In this document: piece after piece, positions 24,606 through 33,997 of the stretch
How positions within the stretch are numbered: position 1 is the stretch's first letter
Layout: each line of letters begins with the position of its first letter
Assembly (NCBI GenBank): GCA_019359315.1
Contig: JAHHHO010000051.1
Location: forward strand, 1 to 36,701
Length of the DNA: 36,701 nucleotides
Source of the DNA: Myxacorys californica WJT36-NPBG1
Lineage (GTDB): Bacteria; Cyanobacteriota; Cyanobacteriia; Leptolyngbyales; Leptolyngbyaceae
Reading direction: 5' to 3'
Program-made: the position numbers and the translations under genes
The notes under the pieces: generated by a model
The model's input: the letters and a program-made list of their open reading frames with translations, nothing else
Told to the model about the DNA's origin: nothing
Database searches by the model: none

Positions 24606-26984
24606 ATGCCCTACCCGGTTCCGCCTCCTGAGCCTCCTGCGATCGTCCGAACCTCTGAGCGTCCCTCTAAGCCAATTGCCTCTCTACCTCACTCATCAGA
24701 CATTGTGCAATTGGCGCAAAGTACAACTTTAGAGGAAAGGCTCGCTCAACCGACACCGCCAGAATCATCTCCCCTGTCGCTTTCCCAATGGAAAAGCGCA
24801 AAAGTACTGCGGAGAGCGGAAGCGTTGAACCCGCCAGTCACACCCCCAACACGCGCCGTTGCGCTTGAACCAGGCGAACAGAGAAGCGCTCAATCTGTGC
24901 CTACTCCGTCTCCTTCTACGCCTTTACCGCCGTCTCAAGTCCCTCAACCGACAACACCCCTACCTCCTGCTTCAACCCCGTCTACGCCTGCGCCGGCAAC
25001 CCCCAGCCCAGTCACGCCTACGCCTGCTCCTGCACCGATAACCCCAAGTCCGGTCACGCCTACGCCTGCTCCTACACCAAGTCCGTCTCCAACTACACCT
25101 GCACCCAACGTCCCAACGCAGCAACTCAACAACCAGGGATATTTGGAGCTAAGAGCCGATCGACAAGACTACGACGAACGCCGCCAAATCTTTACCGCCG
25201 AAGGAAAGGTTTCGCTCAGATTTCGAGGCGCGCTACTGACTGCCGATCGGCTGCAAGCCAATCTTGTCAACCGGCTTACCGTTGCCGAGGGAAACGTCAT
25301 CTTGACGCGCGGCGACCAAGTGCTGCGAGGTCAACGCTTCCGCTACAACTTAATTCAAGAAGAAGGCACGGTCGAGCAAGCTAGTGGTGAGATCTATTTA
25401 CCTTCGACCCAGACGGACTTTAACCCCAACCTGCCCACTGACATTACAGCAGGCTCTATTCCGCCGGGGTCAGTCGGCGATCGCTTGACGGTCAATCAAC
25501 CTCCTCAGGGAGTTAGCCGCCAAGGATCGGTCGGCATTGCGCTAGGGTCAAGAAGGCGTACCTCAGGAGGCGTCGCGGCCATTCCTGAAAGCAACGGAAC
25601 CGTCAGTCGGCTACGGTTTGAAGCCGAGCAAATTGAGTTTTACCCAGAAGGATGGCAAGCGCGAAATGTTCGCATTACTAACGATCCCTTCTCGCCGCCC
25701 GAACTTGAGCTTCGCACCGATCTGGCAACACTAACCCGGCTTTCTCCTCTGCGGGATGAACTGCGAGCCTCACGCGCCCGCCTTGTGTTCGATCAACGCT
25801 TCTCCCTACCTCTGCTGCGAAATCGAGTTATCTTAGATCGCAATCAGCGTCAAGCCACCGGAATTAACCTTGGAATAGATGGCGACGATCGCGGTGGCGT
25901 ATTTGTTGAGCGCAGTGTCGAGGTGTTTCCGCCCGGCCCAATTCAATTTACGGTTACGCCTCAGTTTTTTGTGCAACGCGCCATTCAAGGTGGCAATGGA
26001 CTTGCCGATTTGTTTGGCTTGAGAACGCGGTTGACAGCTCCGCTCTCACCACGGACGGCAATTCGAGGCGATGTGGTCTTAACCAGCTTTGACTTTGGCA
26101 AAATTGAAGATAATCTACGGGGCAGTCTGCGGGCACAGCAACTGATTGGAACCCATACGCTCAGTTTAGAAGCGAGTTATCGCAATCGCTTATTCAACAA
26201 TTCGCTCGGGTTTCAAGATGTTCAAAGCAGCGTCGGCGCGTTGTTCTACTCCCCGACGATCGCCCTTGGCAACACAGGCATTAATGCGAGTTACCAAGTC
26301 GGCTATCAGTTTGTCAATGCAGACACCGATCGACCGGAGTTGCTCTCTGCAGACCGTCGTAACAATCGAGTCAGTCTGAGCCGGTTTCAAGCTAGTGCCG
26401 CGCTCAGTCGAGGCTTTCTACTGTGGCAAGGAAAAGGTTTACCCGCTACCGCAACCGAGGGATTGCGCTACTCACCTGTACCCATTGTGCCTTACCTCGC
26501 TTTGGGAACGGGCGTTACAGGCGTGACCTCTGCATATAGCAATGGTGATGTGCAAAATAGCGTGAATGCGACTGTTAGTTTGCTCGGTCAATTTGGCCAT
26601 TTCTCTCGAAACTTTTTAGACTACACTGCATTCAACATCTCTTACACACAAGCCTTCCGCGATGGGTCATCGCCCTTCTTATTTGATCGCATTGCCGACG
26701 ATCGCATTCTTTCTGCCGGAATTACTCAACAACTCTACGGTCCGCTTCGGATTGGATTTCAGACCAGTTACAACGTTCAAACTGGGCGAGAAATTAGCAC
26801 CGACTACATCTTGGAATACAGTCGCCGCACTTACAGTGTTGCTTTGCGCTATAACCCAGTTTTGCAACTCGGTTCGGTCAATTTGCAAATCAGCGACTTT
26901 AACTGGACAGGTGGCGGCACTGAGCCGTTTCAAGGAAGCGGCGTGAGACCTGTGCAGGGAGGTGTGCAACAATTACCAGAATAA
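24606..26984 (+). CDS. LptD/OstA-like outer-membrane protein (DUF3769-type)
   Basis: This is probably a beta-barrel protein for lipopolysaccharide export or assembly in the outer membrane. A Pro/Thr-rich linker (about 75-175) carries duplicated SPVTPTPAPAP segments. An OstA/LptA-like beta domain follows (ELRADRQDYDERRQIFTAEG, AEGNVILTRGDQVLRGQRFR). The C-terminal two thirds has alternating beta-barrel patterns (FQTSYNVQTGREIS, YSVALRYNPVLQLGSVNLQI) and ends FQGSGVRPVQGGVQQLPE. I recognise this as the cyanobacterial DUF3769 arrangement. No classical signal peptide follows the ATG, and no ribosome-binding site precedes it because heptamer repeats reach the start codon. A start further upstream is not available in frame. 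Confidence 0.8.
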   Translation: MPYPVPPPEPPAIVRTSERPSKPIASLPHSSDIVQLAQSTTLEERLAQPTPPESSPLSLSQWKSAKVLRRAEALNPPVTPPTRAVALEPGEQRSAQSVPTPSPSTPLPPSQVPQPTTPLPPASTPSTPAPATPSPVTPTPAPAPITPSPVTPTPAPTPSPSPTTPAPNVPTQQLNNQGYLELRADRQDYDERRQIFTAEGKVSLRFRGALLTADRLQANLVNRLTVAEGNVILTRGDQVLRGQRFRYNLIQEEGTVEQASGEIYLPSTQTDFNPNLPTDITAGSIPPGSVGDRLTVNQPPQGVSRQGSVGIALGSRRRTSGGVAAIPESNGTVSRLRFEAEQIEFYPEGWQARNVRITNDPFSPPELELRTDLATLTRLSPLRDELRASRARLVFDQRFSLPLLRNRVILDRNQRQATGINLGIDGDDRGGVFVERSVEVFPPGPIQFTVTPQFFVQRAIQGGNGLADLFGLRTRLTAPLSPRTAIRGDVVLTSFDFGKIEDNLRGSLRAQQLIGTHTLSLEASYRNRLFNNSLGFQDVQSSVGALFYSPTIALGNTGINASYQVGYQFVNADTDRPELLSADRRNNRVSLSRFQASAALSRGFLLWQGKGLPATATEGLRYSPVPIVPYLALGTGVTGVTSAYSNGDVQNSVNATVSLLGQFGHFSRNFLDYTAFNISYTQAFRDGSSPFLFDRIADDRILSAGITQQLYGPLRIGFQTSYNVQTGREISTDYILEYSRRTYSVALRYNPVLQLGSVNLQISDFNWTGGGTEPFQGSGVRPVQGGVQQLPE

Positions 26985-27135
26985 GACCCCAATCAGACTT
27001 TAGATAGGAAATCAAGAAACGCTGCGATCGCGCGCTTCAAGATTGCTTATTCTAGGAGTACTGACTTAATTAAAATTAAGTAAAGGGAAAAAGAAGAACG
27101 CTACCGTTCTCCTTCGACCTTTTGCCTTTTCAAAA

Positions 27136-28092
27136 ATGCTTATGACAAACCCGGCAAAAGGAACATTTGAAGATAAGACTGCAACCGCCCATGCGATCGA
27201 TCTCCTCACCCACTACAGTTTTGATTTGGGCAGTCGGACAGCACCGCAACTGCTAGATCAATGGCTCAAGGACTATTCGGCAGGCTGGATTCGATGGGCG
27301 GTGATCGAAGCGTTGTACCAAGGACGCTACAAAGCCGTTTCGGTCGAGCAGATTTTGAAACTATGGCAACGGCGCAAGCAGCCTTGCTATCACTTTAGCT
27401 ATGAGTTTGAACGGCTCGTTTGTCACAAATTTCCCCGCAATTTGGCTCAGTCGCCTCGCAAGTTAGCGGTGACTCCCGTTGCCCCGTTTCCAGAAGAAGC
27501 AACGCTGCCTGCACTGCCTGCGCCTAGCCCACCTCCCGAAGTTGAGCCATTCAGACCGCCTGCCTGGTCTGCTTTGGCAGAGCAACAGCACGATGAGCCG
27601 CTTTATGACGCTCCGATAGAAGAAGTCGAATCGGAGTTACCCGCTCCTGAAGTGGAGCAAGACCGTTCGTTAGATCCGGTTGAAGCATTACCGTTACGAT
27701 CGCTCGCTCAAGTGCAAGAAGGGATGGAAGCGCTGATCAATCAAGCAACTTCTCACCTGAATGCTTCTTCAGAAGCGGGAACAAAATTGCTGATGGAAGA
27801 CGCTCGGCAGCGAGCGGTTCCGATAGAGAGAAGCGAAGCAGCGATCGCAGACCATCACGCCCCAACTGCGCCTTCTAGCTCTCAAATTAATTTCGAGCCG
27901 GATAGTGCTGAATCAGAAAATGGCGTTAGTATTCCTAGTGCCGCTTCAGAAGAACTTCTGTCTAATGACACAGAAGTTATAGATGATAGTCATTTACCAA
28001 TTCACCAGTTTACGCCAACTCCTGTTCGCTCAGACTTTCATAGCAAGCTAAGAGCAGTGGTAGACCAAGAACTGAAAGATCTGCGATCGTAG
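27136..28092 (+). CDS. Hypothetical protein with a conserved-looking N-terminal domain
   Basis: I do not recognise a functional family. Residues 10-100 form a compact, probably helical domain (AHAIDLLTHYSFDLGSRTAP, WIRWAVIEALYQGRYKAVSV, EQILKLWQRRKQPCYHFSYE), which could be winged-helix-like. From about 115 to 290 the protein is acidic, Pro- and Ser-rich and likely disordered. A short conserved-looking C-terminal patch follows (HQFTPTPVRSDFHSKLRAVV). A regulator or adaptor with a disordered tail is possible but unproven. The upstream spacer has a small hairpin, AGAACG-CTAC-CGTTCT, that may end the preceding transcript. It converges with secA. Confidence 0.75.
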   Translation: MLMTNPAKGTFEDKTATAHAIDLLTHYSFDLGSRTAPQLLDQWLKDYSAGWIRWAVIEALYQGRYKAVSVEQILKLWQRRKQPCYHFSYEFERLVCHKFPRNLAQSPRKLAVTPVAPFPEEATLPALPAPSPPPEVEPFRPPAWSALAEQQHDEPLYDAPIEEVESELPAPEVEQDRSLDPVEALPLRSLAQVQEGMEALINQATSHLNASSEAGTKLLMEDARQRAVPIERSEAAIADHHAPTAPSSSQINFEPDSAESENGVSIPSAASEELLSNDTEVIDDSHLPIHQFTPTPVRSDFHSKLRAVVDQELKDLRS

Positions 28093-28149
28093 GCAAGACC
28101 ATACCCTTTAAATCGATCGACAGGTTGTAGCGATTATTTTGCATTGACT

Positions 28150-28186
28150 TCTAAAAAACCCTTCTTCAGAGATTGAAGAAGGGTTT
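28150..28186 (-). terminator. Intrinsic terminator of secA
   Basis: A 13-bp perfect stem (AAACCCTTCTTCA with TGAAGAAGGGTTT, 28156-28168 and 28174-28186) has a 5-base loop. On the minus strand it runs into TTTTTTAG. It lies 13 bases past the secA stop and may also block transcripts from the convergent gene. Confidence 0.9.
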
Positions 28187-28199
28187 GAAACCGATGGGA

Positions 28200-31001
28200 T
28201 TAAAGCACCTCGACCTCTAATTGCGGTTGCGGTTGCGGTTGAAACTGAAACAGCGAGTAGACCACATCTCGACGAATGTTAATCATCATTTCGAGGAACA
28301 GTTCATAGCCTTCGCTCTTGTACTCGATCAGCGGATCTTTTTGTCCATATCCGCGCAAACCGACCGACTCACGCAGCCCATCCATTGATTGGAGATGTTC
28401 GCGCCAGAGCGTGTCAATGCGGTTGAGAATGAAGAAACGCTCTGCCTGACGCATCAAACCAGGTTGAAGCGCATCGACTTCAGCTTCTTTGAGGTCATAG
28501 GCAATGCGGACTTGCTCATGCAAAAAGGTTCTGATTTCGCCAACGCTCATATCGGCCATTTGATCGGGTTCCAAATCGCTTAGCAGGTAGACAAACTCTT
28601 GGACCTTGCTGACGAGCTTATCGAGTTCCCACTCTTCGGGCGGCAGTTCAGGATTGACATAGGCGGTCACGATGTCGTCCATCGTCAGTTCGCCATACTT
28701 CACCACCTGTTCTTTAAGGTCTTGGCCTTCAAGCACACGACGACGCTCAGCATAGATGGCACGACGCTGATTGTTCATCACTTCGTCATACTCAAACACC
28801 TGCTTACGGATGTCGTAGTAGTAAGTTTCGACTTTCTTTTGAGCGCCTTCAAGCGATCGCGTCAACATCCCCGACTCGATCGGCATATCTTCTTCGACGC
28901 GGAAGGCATTCATTAAGCCTGCCACGCGATCGCCGCCAAAGATTCGCAGCAAGTTATCCTGCAAACTAAGGAAGAATCGAGTCGAACCCGGATCCCCTTG
29001 CCGTCCTGCCCGTCCGCGCAACTGGTTATCAATTCGACGAGACTCATGACGCTCCGTTCCAATCACATGCAAGCCGCCTAAATTGACGACTTCTGCGTGT
29101 TCCGTATCGGTGAAGGCATCGTACTCCTTGCGAATCATCCGATACACTTCGCGCAGTCGCTGAATGGCCGGATCGCTTGTCGGCGCTTTTTCCGCCGCCG
29201 TTGCAATCTTGTCTTCGGCTTCAAGTTCCGGTAGGCTGCGCTCTCCGTACTGCTGCACCGCCAGCATTACCGCATCTTTGAGGGCTTGTTCCGTCTCTCG
29301 TGACAGCGCTGTTGGATAGATATCCGAAGTGACTTTCCAGGTTTTGACCTTTTTCGTGGTGGCAAAGCCTTGTCCGCCTGTGCGCGGATCGGCAAAGCCT
29401 TGACCTGCCGAAAATTCATCTTCATCCTCAGGCTGCACAATGCGGGGCATGAAGTATTCCCGAATCTTGAGCCGTGCCATATAGTCGGAGTTACCGCCCA
29501 AGATGATGTCTGTTCCGCGCCCTGCCATGTTGGTCGCGATCGTCACTTTACCTTTTCGTCCGGCTTGAGCGACGATTTCAGATTCTCGCTCGACGTTTTC
29601 TGGCTTCGCATTGAGCAGGTTATGCGGTACGTCTTGTGCCGCGAGTAGCCCTGACAGGAGTTCTGATTTTTCAACGCTGGTGGTTCCAACCAGAACGGGG
29701 CGACCGATTTGGTGCATCTGGGCGCACTCTAGCGCGATCGCGTTCCACTTTGCTTCTTCAGTTTTATAGACTTGGTCGGCAATGTCTTTACGCTGCGTCT
29801 TCCGGTTTGTGGGAACGATCGTCACTTCCAGCTTGTAAATCTTCTCGAATTCCGCTTCTTCAGTCTTGGCGGTTCCCGTCATCCCCGCCAGTTTGGGATA
29901 GAGCAAGAAGAAATTTTGATAGGTGATTGTGGCGAGCGTTTGGGTTTCGTTTTGAATATCGACATTTTCTTTGGCTTCGATCGCCTGGTGGAGTCCATCG
30001 CTCCAACGGCGTCCGGGCATGACTCGACCCGTGAATTCATCGACGATCACGACTTCGTCACCGCGAACGATATAGTTCACGTCTTTGATAAACAGTTCTT
30101 TCGCTTTAATCGCATTGAAAATGTAGTGCGCCCAAGGATCTTGTGGATCGAAGAGATCGGTGACGCCAAGCAGTTGCTCAGCTTGAATAAAGCCTTCGTC
30201 AGTGACAAGAATGTTTCGCTGTTTCTCATCAACTTCGTAGTGGTCTTCTTTGTTGAGGGCACGTGCGATCGCGGCAGCCTGCAAATATTTCTCCGTTGGA
30301 CGCTCCACCTGACCTGAGATGATGAGCGGTGTCCGGGCTTCATCGATGAGCACCGAGTCTACTTCGTCAATGACGCAATATTGGAACGATCGCTGCACCA
30401 CTTCCTCCATTGAGGTTGCCATGTTGTCGCGCAGATAATCAAATCCCAGTTCGCTGTTGGTGGCGTAGGTGATGTCACAGGCGTAGTTACGCTTGCGTTC
30501 GGGAGGACTCATATTTTGCTGAATCAGCCCCACGCTCAAGCCCAAAAAGCGGTGAATTTGTCCCATCCACTCGGCGTCACGACGGGCAAGATAATCGTTG
30601 ACGGTGACAACGTGAACCCCGCGTCCCAAGAGCGCATTGAGATAGGCAGGCAGCGTCGAAACCAGCGTTTTTCCTTCTCCGGTTTTCATCTCTGCAATCT
30701 GACCATCGTGCAGCACCATACCACCGATTAGCTGCACATCAAAGTGCCGCATGCCTAGCACCCGAATCCCTGCCTCTCGCACTACCGCAAAAGCTTCTGG
30801 CAAAATATCATCGAGAATTTGCTTTTCTTCGTTCTCGTTTCTTGCTTTTGCCAGCCGTTGCTTAAATTCTGCGGTTTTTGCCGCCAATTCGTCATCCGAG
30901 AGCGGTTTAATCTCTTCTTCTAAAAGATTAATCTCAGCCACTAATGGCTGATATTTCTTGACTTTACGAGCATTGGGGTCGCCCAGCAGAGTTTTAAGCA
31001 T
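28200..31001 (-). CDS. secA: Preprotein translocase ATPase SecA
   Basis: SecA drives post-translational export through SecYEG in the plasma and thylakoid membranes. The 933-residue protein has Walker [12 protein letters not shown] (about 103-113), the [13 protein letters not shown] box, the preprotein-binding region, [15 protein letters not shown], and [15 protein letters not shown]. Between GGN and [11 protein letters not shown] there is an extended insert with a duplicated GQGFA motif ([20 protein letters not shown]). The C-terminus is [14 protein letters not shown], with no CxC/CH zinc motif, consistent with the absence of SecB in cyanobacteria. A long upstream spacer and its own terminator suggest single-gene transcription. 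Confidence 0.98.
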   Translation of the reverse strand: MLKTLLGDPNARKVKKYQPLVAEINLLEEEIKPLSDDELAAKTAEFKQRLAKARNENEEKQILDDILPEAFAVVREAGIRVLGMRHFDVQLIGGMVLHDGQIAEMKTGEGKTLVSTLPAYLNALLGRGVHVVTVNDYLARRDAEWMGQIHRFLGLSVGLIQQNMSPPERKRNYACDITYATNSELGFDYLRDNMATSMEEVVQRSFQYCVIDEVDSVLIDEARTPLIISGQVERPTEKYLQAAAIARALNKEDHYEVDEKQRNILVTDEGFIQAEQLLGVTDLFDPQDPWAHYIFNAIKAKELFIKDVNYIVRGDEVVIVDEFTGRVMPGRRWSDGLHQAIEAKENVDIQNETQTLATITYQNFFLLYPKLAGMTGTAKTEEAEFEKIYKLEVTIVPTNRKTQRKDIADQVYKTEEAKWNAIALECAQMHQIGRPVLVGTTSVEKSELLSGLLAAQDVPHNLLNAKPENVERESEIVAQAGRKGKVTIATNMAGRGTDIILGGNSDYMARLKIREYFMPRIVQPEDEDEFSAGQGFADPRTGGQGFATTKKVKTWKVTSDIYPTALSRETEQALKDAVMLAVQQYGERSLPELEAEDKIATAAEKAPTSDPAIQRLREVYRMIRKEYDAFTDTEHAEVVNLGGLHVIGTERHESRRIDNQLRGRAGRQGDPGSTRFFLSLQDNLLRIFGGDRVAGLMNAFRVEEDMPIESGMLTRSLEGAQKKVETYYYDIRKQVFEYDEVMNNQRRAIYAERRRVLEGQDLKEQVVKYGELTMDDIVTAYVNPELPPEEWELDKLVSKVQEFVYLLSDLEPDQMADMSVGEIRTFLHEQVRIAYDLKEAEVDALQPGLMRQAERFFILNRIDTLWREHLQSMDGLRESVGLRGYGQKDPLIEYKSEGYELFLEMMINIRRDVVYSLFQFQPQPQPQLEVEVL

Positions 31002-31338
31002 GAGAGGAAGTTAGCGGGTTTGAATCAGGGTAGGGAATCGAATCTTCGGATGCAGCTATTAGTAACGTGCCACAAAGCTAATGACATCCGACCCTTAGAA
31101 CTCATCTAAGGTATACCAATCTTATCATTTTGGCTTAAGCCCATCCGATCGAAGCCGCGACGAGATGGTACGTATTACCGAAATGGAGCAGCGAGAATAC
31201 AAACTGTCGGCGCGATCGTTTGAAACTTCGTAAAGTCGATCGTAGGACGTTTCACTCCTAAATTGAAGTCATAACTGTTAACTCATTCGGCAAGATAAAA
31301 GAGATGCTGACAGACTCAGACGAAGATTTGCTCGATGC
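31002..31338. other. Spacer upstream of secA without a recognised gene
   Basis: Visible elements are the inverted repeat CCTTAG/CTAAGG (31093-31098 and 31106-31111, 7-base loop) and the 10-bp palindrome GGCTTAAGCC. They lie about 90-145 bases before the secA start and could be part of its promoter or leader. A 19-codon ATG frame at 31302 has no support. I see no tRNA or known riboswitch. Confidence 0.5.
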
Positions 31339-31370
31339 GTTCATCTCTAAAGTTCATCTCTAAAGTTCAT
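31339..31370. repeat. 13-bp tandem repeat overlapping the cytochrome c stop codon
   Basis: GTTCATCTCTAAA occurs at 31339-31351 and 31352-31364, with a six-base third start at 31365-31370. That partial copy contains the TGA stop of the diheme cytochrome gene (31367-31369). Confidence 0.88.
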
Positions 31371-31948
31371 GGTGCATTCTCCCAATTTGGAGTGAGGCTT
31401 CTAAAATTGAACTGATTTGTGCCTGGATGACAAGTGATACAGGTTGCAAGGGTTGCTTTTTGGGGTAGCTCTACTTTTGGATGCAAGACTTTGAAATATT
31501 TCGAGTCGGCAACTCGGTAAGGCACTTTTTCATCTGCCGCCACTAGCCGAGAGGCGAACTGTAAGTAATTCCAAACTAGGTAACGAGGTGGGTCAACCAA
31601 GGGCTGAAGCTCGGCTCCGTAGTGTTGAGGATCGCGCAGTAATTCTCGCCAGGTTTGGGTTGGCAACAGCCCAGGCGGAACTCCAATATGACAGGTCGCA
31701 CAGTTTTCTAGGTAAAGCTGTTGTCCAAGCTGATAGCGCTGAGGAATGATGTCTACGGTTCCAACTGAGTTGGGCGTTGCGCTAGCTGCAACAGGGTCAG
31801 CCGCAACAGACGGTGACGGAGCAATGACGGTTGCAAACCCTAGACCCAATGCCAAACTCCATGCCAAGAGCAAGCCGATCAAAATCATAGGACGTTTGCG
31901 GAGTCTCAGGCGGCGAGGCTGTAGCGAACCGTTAGCAGAGTTTGACAT
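31367..31948 (-). CDS. Membrane-anchored diheme cytochrome c
   Basis: A basic N-terminus (RRLRLRKRP) and one hydrophobic segment (MILIGLLLAWSLALGLGFAT) form a signal anchor or uncleaved signal, placing the rest in the periplasm or lumen. Two heme c motifs are present: CATCH after QLYLENC near residue 90, and CITCH in ATCITCHPGTNQF near the C-terminus. Between them lies a conserved-looking PPRYLVWNYLQFASR segment. It is not PsbV or cytochrome c6, which have one heme. The redox partner is unknown. The frame opens with GTG at 31960 and has ATGs at 31954 and 31948. AGGTG is best spaced for 31948, which I use. Confidence 0.85.
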   Translation of the reverse strand: MSNSANGSLQPRRLRLRKRPMILIGLLLAWSLALGLGFATVIAPSPSVAADPVAASATPNSVGTVDIIPQRYQLGQQLYLENCATCHIGVPPGLLPTQTWRELLRDPQHYGAELQPLVDPPRYLVWNYLQFASRLVAADEKVPYRVADSKYFKVLHPKVELPQKATLATCITCHPGTNQFNFRSLTPNWENAP

Positions 31949-32238
31949 GGGCATGGACACCTACAAAGACGGTTGAGAGCGGTTTGAGTAAAGCACCGAA
32001 AAGGTTTGACCAAGAAAATAGACAGGAAGTTTCGCAAGCAGGAGGGCGATTAGCGCAGAGCGCAACTTTTTAGAATCGGCTAAGTTTCCACTATTTGCTT
32101 CCATCAACGATATAAAGAAATTATTTAGATCTAAAGTGAGAATTTTGATACCGATTCTTCGCTTAAAGTTGGGTAAAACCAAGGGAAGGTAATCGCTTAA
32201 TTGCCTTGGTCTAGTTGTCAGAACAGGATGCGTTGAGC

Positions 32239-32751
32239 ATGGATTGTCGTCATATTCAGTTTCGCGATTCTACAAGATTGCAGAATGCCTGCATTGAGCC
32301 TAGCGCGAATCGCGGCTCAGAACTTCATCTCGATCAGCTTCAAGCATTATTTCAGGTTGCGGCGTTTTGGGCACGCGATCGCAAGCGAGAAGATTTAGCA
32401 CTCGCGATCGCAAACAGTAATCCCGTCATTTCAGCTTGGGATCATGATCATCTGATCGGCTTTGCTAGAGCTACTTCAGACGGCATTTATCGCGCCACAA
32501 TTTGGGACGTTGTGGTTCATCCAGACTATCAGGGTGCAGGACTCGGACGCAAACTGGTACAAACCGTGCTGAGCCATCCTCACGTCTGTCGGGTAGAGCG
32601 CGTCTATCTAATGACGACCAATCAGCAAGAGTTTTACAAGCGGATTGGCTTCGAGGAAAATGCAACCACAACAATGGTGTATTTCAACCAACCGATCGCT
32701 CTGCCAAACTCCGGGTTAGTGGTTGAATTGGAGTGCGATATCGGCTGCTAA
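32239..32751 (+). CDS. GNAT-family N-acetyltransferase
   Basis: This is a single-domain acetyl-CoA-dependent acetyltransferase of the Ycf52-like type found in cyanobacteria and plastids. The core motif A is clear: ATIWDVVVHPDYQGAGLGRKL, where QGAGLGR binds the pyrophosphate of acetyl-CoA. The C-terminal motif B region reads VYLMTTNQQEFYKRIGFEE. The acceptor, whether amine or protein N-terminus or lysine, cannot be told from sequence. The frame is open from a TTG at 32215. I use the ATG at 32239, though neither has a strong ribosome-binding site. It converges with the GH25 gene. Confidence 0.85.
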   Translation: MDCRHIQFRDSTRLQNACIEPSANRGSELHLDQLQALFQVAAFWARDRKREDLALAIANSNPVISAWDHDHLIGFARATSDGIYRATIWDVVVHPDYQGAGLGRKLVQTVLSHPHVCRVERVYLMTTNQQEFYKRIGFEENATTTMVYFNQPIALPNSGLVVELECDIGC

Positions 32752-32762
32752 GTTTTGCACGA

Positions 32763-32829
32763 CAACGAAAGCTAATAATTTATATCGGCAGCAGAAAGCT
32801 CATCCGCTACATCTGCTGCCTATTCGTTG
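32763..32829. repeat. Nested inverted repeat between convergent genes
   Basis: The inner arms GGCAGCAGA (32787-32795) and TCTGCTGCC (32812-32820) pair perfectly. Outer arms CAACGAA (32763-32769) and TTCGTTG (32823-32829) flank them. It lies between the GNAT and GH25 stop codons and is a likely bidirectional transcript end, although a T-run is lacking. Confidence 0.6.
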
Positions 32830-32860
32830 CTAATGTCTCTGCTCAGCCTGAATAGCCGGT

Positions 32861-33883
32861 TCACTGTCTCCACCGTCGCGTAAATTCCTCAAGGGTTGCT
32901 TTCGGAATTTGACCTTGTAACCAATTGAGGGCTTGATCTTGGCTGGGTAACGATTGATAGTACTTGCAAACATTAACTAATGTCAGCGGCGACAGCGCAG
33001 GAACTGGAGCAGGAGTCGGCGTTGGAGTCGGGGTCGGTGTTGGAGTCGGGGTCGGTGTTGGAGTCGGCGTTGCGCCCTCTAGCGCTGCCCATGTTGTTGC
33101 CCCAACAATGCCATCTGCCACTAAATTTCTAGACTTTTGAAAGGCAATTATAGCGGCTTTGGTCTTAGACCCAAAATCACCATCTGGCGTCCCGACATCA
33201 AACCCTTTGCCCTTGAGCAACTGCTGCAGCTCTTTCACGACATTTCCGACATAGGTTTGACGTAGCGGAATCCGACCCTTGAGCAAAGCTTGCAAGTTGT
33301 CTAGAGTGCCAGCAAACTGGTTCAGGTCAACGTTGCCCACAATGCCGCGGAGAACACCCGTTTCAGAATACTGGTGAAACGTCCAGGTTTTCCAGGTTCT
33401 GGGCACAAAAGGTGTCCGGGTTCCAAAATTTGCGATCCATAGAGGATATTCTGCAAAGCTAGCAGGACTGCCAAGCTTATCTTCCCAAAAGCTGGGAAAC
33501 GTGTAGAGCAAAGGTTTGCGTCCCGTTTTGTCCTCGATAATAGACAGCCATTTGAGGGCGCGATCGATGATAGTTCTCGTATCTAAACCGTCCGTAATTT
33601 CTAAGTCCAACACGGGTGGTAAGTCAAACGGCTCGATTTTGCCAACAGTTTGCATAAAGTTGGCCGCTTGCGCAGCAGGATCGCGTCCGGGGCGGAAAAA
33701 ATGGTACGCGCCTCGAACGATGCCCACAGAGCGAATGCCCTTCCAGTTTCGGACAAATAAGGGATCGTTACTCGTTGCCCCTTCGGTTGCTTTAGCAAAG
33801 GCATAATAAATTCCTTGACTGGCAACGGTTGCCCAGTCTACGTTTTCTTGGTAAGCCGAGACATCAATTCCAGTTAAAGCCAT
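32861..33883 (-). CDS. GH25 lysozyme-like protein with peptidoglycan-binding domain
   Basis: The 340-residue protein has a GH25 muramidase domain (about 1-195: LTGIDVSAYQ with the N-terminal catalytic-site Asp, AYHFFRPG, PPVLDLEITDG with the acidic DxE pair, and a WIANFG strand). A PG_binding_1 domain follows (about 205-268: VKELQQLLKGKGFDVGTPDG, IVGATTWAAL). A Thr-Pro repeat linker (about 272-293) leads to a 40-residue C-terminal module (VNVCKYYQSLPSQDQALNWL through FTRRWRQ) that I cannot name. No signal peptide is present, as in phage endolysins, so export or release is unclear. GGAGGT 8 bases before the ATG is an ideal ribosome-binding site. The SGNH hydrolase gene lies upstream on the same strand. 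Confidence 0.9.
   Translation of the reverse strand: MALTGIDVSAYQENVDWATVASQGIYYAFAKATEGATSNDPLFVRNWKGIRSVGIVRGAYHFFRPGRDPAAQAANFMQTVGKIEPFDLPPVLDLEITDGLDTRTIIDRALKWLSIIEDKTGRKPLLYTFPSFWEDKLGSPASFAEYPLWIANFGTRTPFVPRTWKTWTFHQYSETGVLRGIVGNVDLNQFAGTLDNLQALLKGRIPLRQTYVGNVVKELQQLLKGKGFDVGTPDGDFGSKTKAAIIAFQKSRNLVADGIVGATTWAALEGATPTPTPTPTPTPTPTPTPTPAPVPALSPLTLVNVCKYYQSLPSQDQALNWLQGQIPKATLEEFTRRWRQ
33021..33074 (-). repeat. 18-bp tandem repeat encoding the Thr-Pro linker
   Basis: GTTGGAGTCGGGGTCGGT occurs at 33021-33038 and 33039-33056, with a diverged third copy at 33057-33074. On the gene strand it encodes alternating Thr and Pro. Copy-number change would keep the frame and only alter linker length. 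Confidence 0.9.
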
Positions 33884-33997
33884 GCTGTTTTACCTCCGAA
33901 ACGCTAGTACATAAATAATTCACTGACGAGTTTCAGGATTCCCAATAATATAGACGCAGAGAAAAAGATAAACGATCCTTGAGATCTCGGCTAACGT

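Noticed and set aside
29772-30317. Plus-strand open frame of 181 codons
   Set aside because: It is antisense to a strongly conserved part of secA and shows no recognisable domain.
31302-31361. 19-codon ATG frame before the cytochrome c stop region
   Set aside because: Very short, with no good ribosome-binding site, and its end is created by the local 13-base duplication.
31367-31948. PsbV or cytochrome c6 identity
   Set aside because: Two CxxCH motifs and a membrane anchor are present. Those proteins have a single heme and a cleaved signal.
31961-32182. Minus-strand 73-codon frame just upstream of the diheme cytochrome gene
   Set aside because: No ribosome-binding site, no recognisable motif and unusual composition. 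I judged it a chance frame in the spacer.
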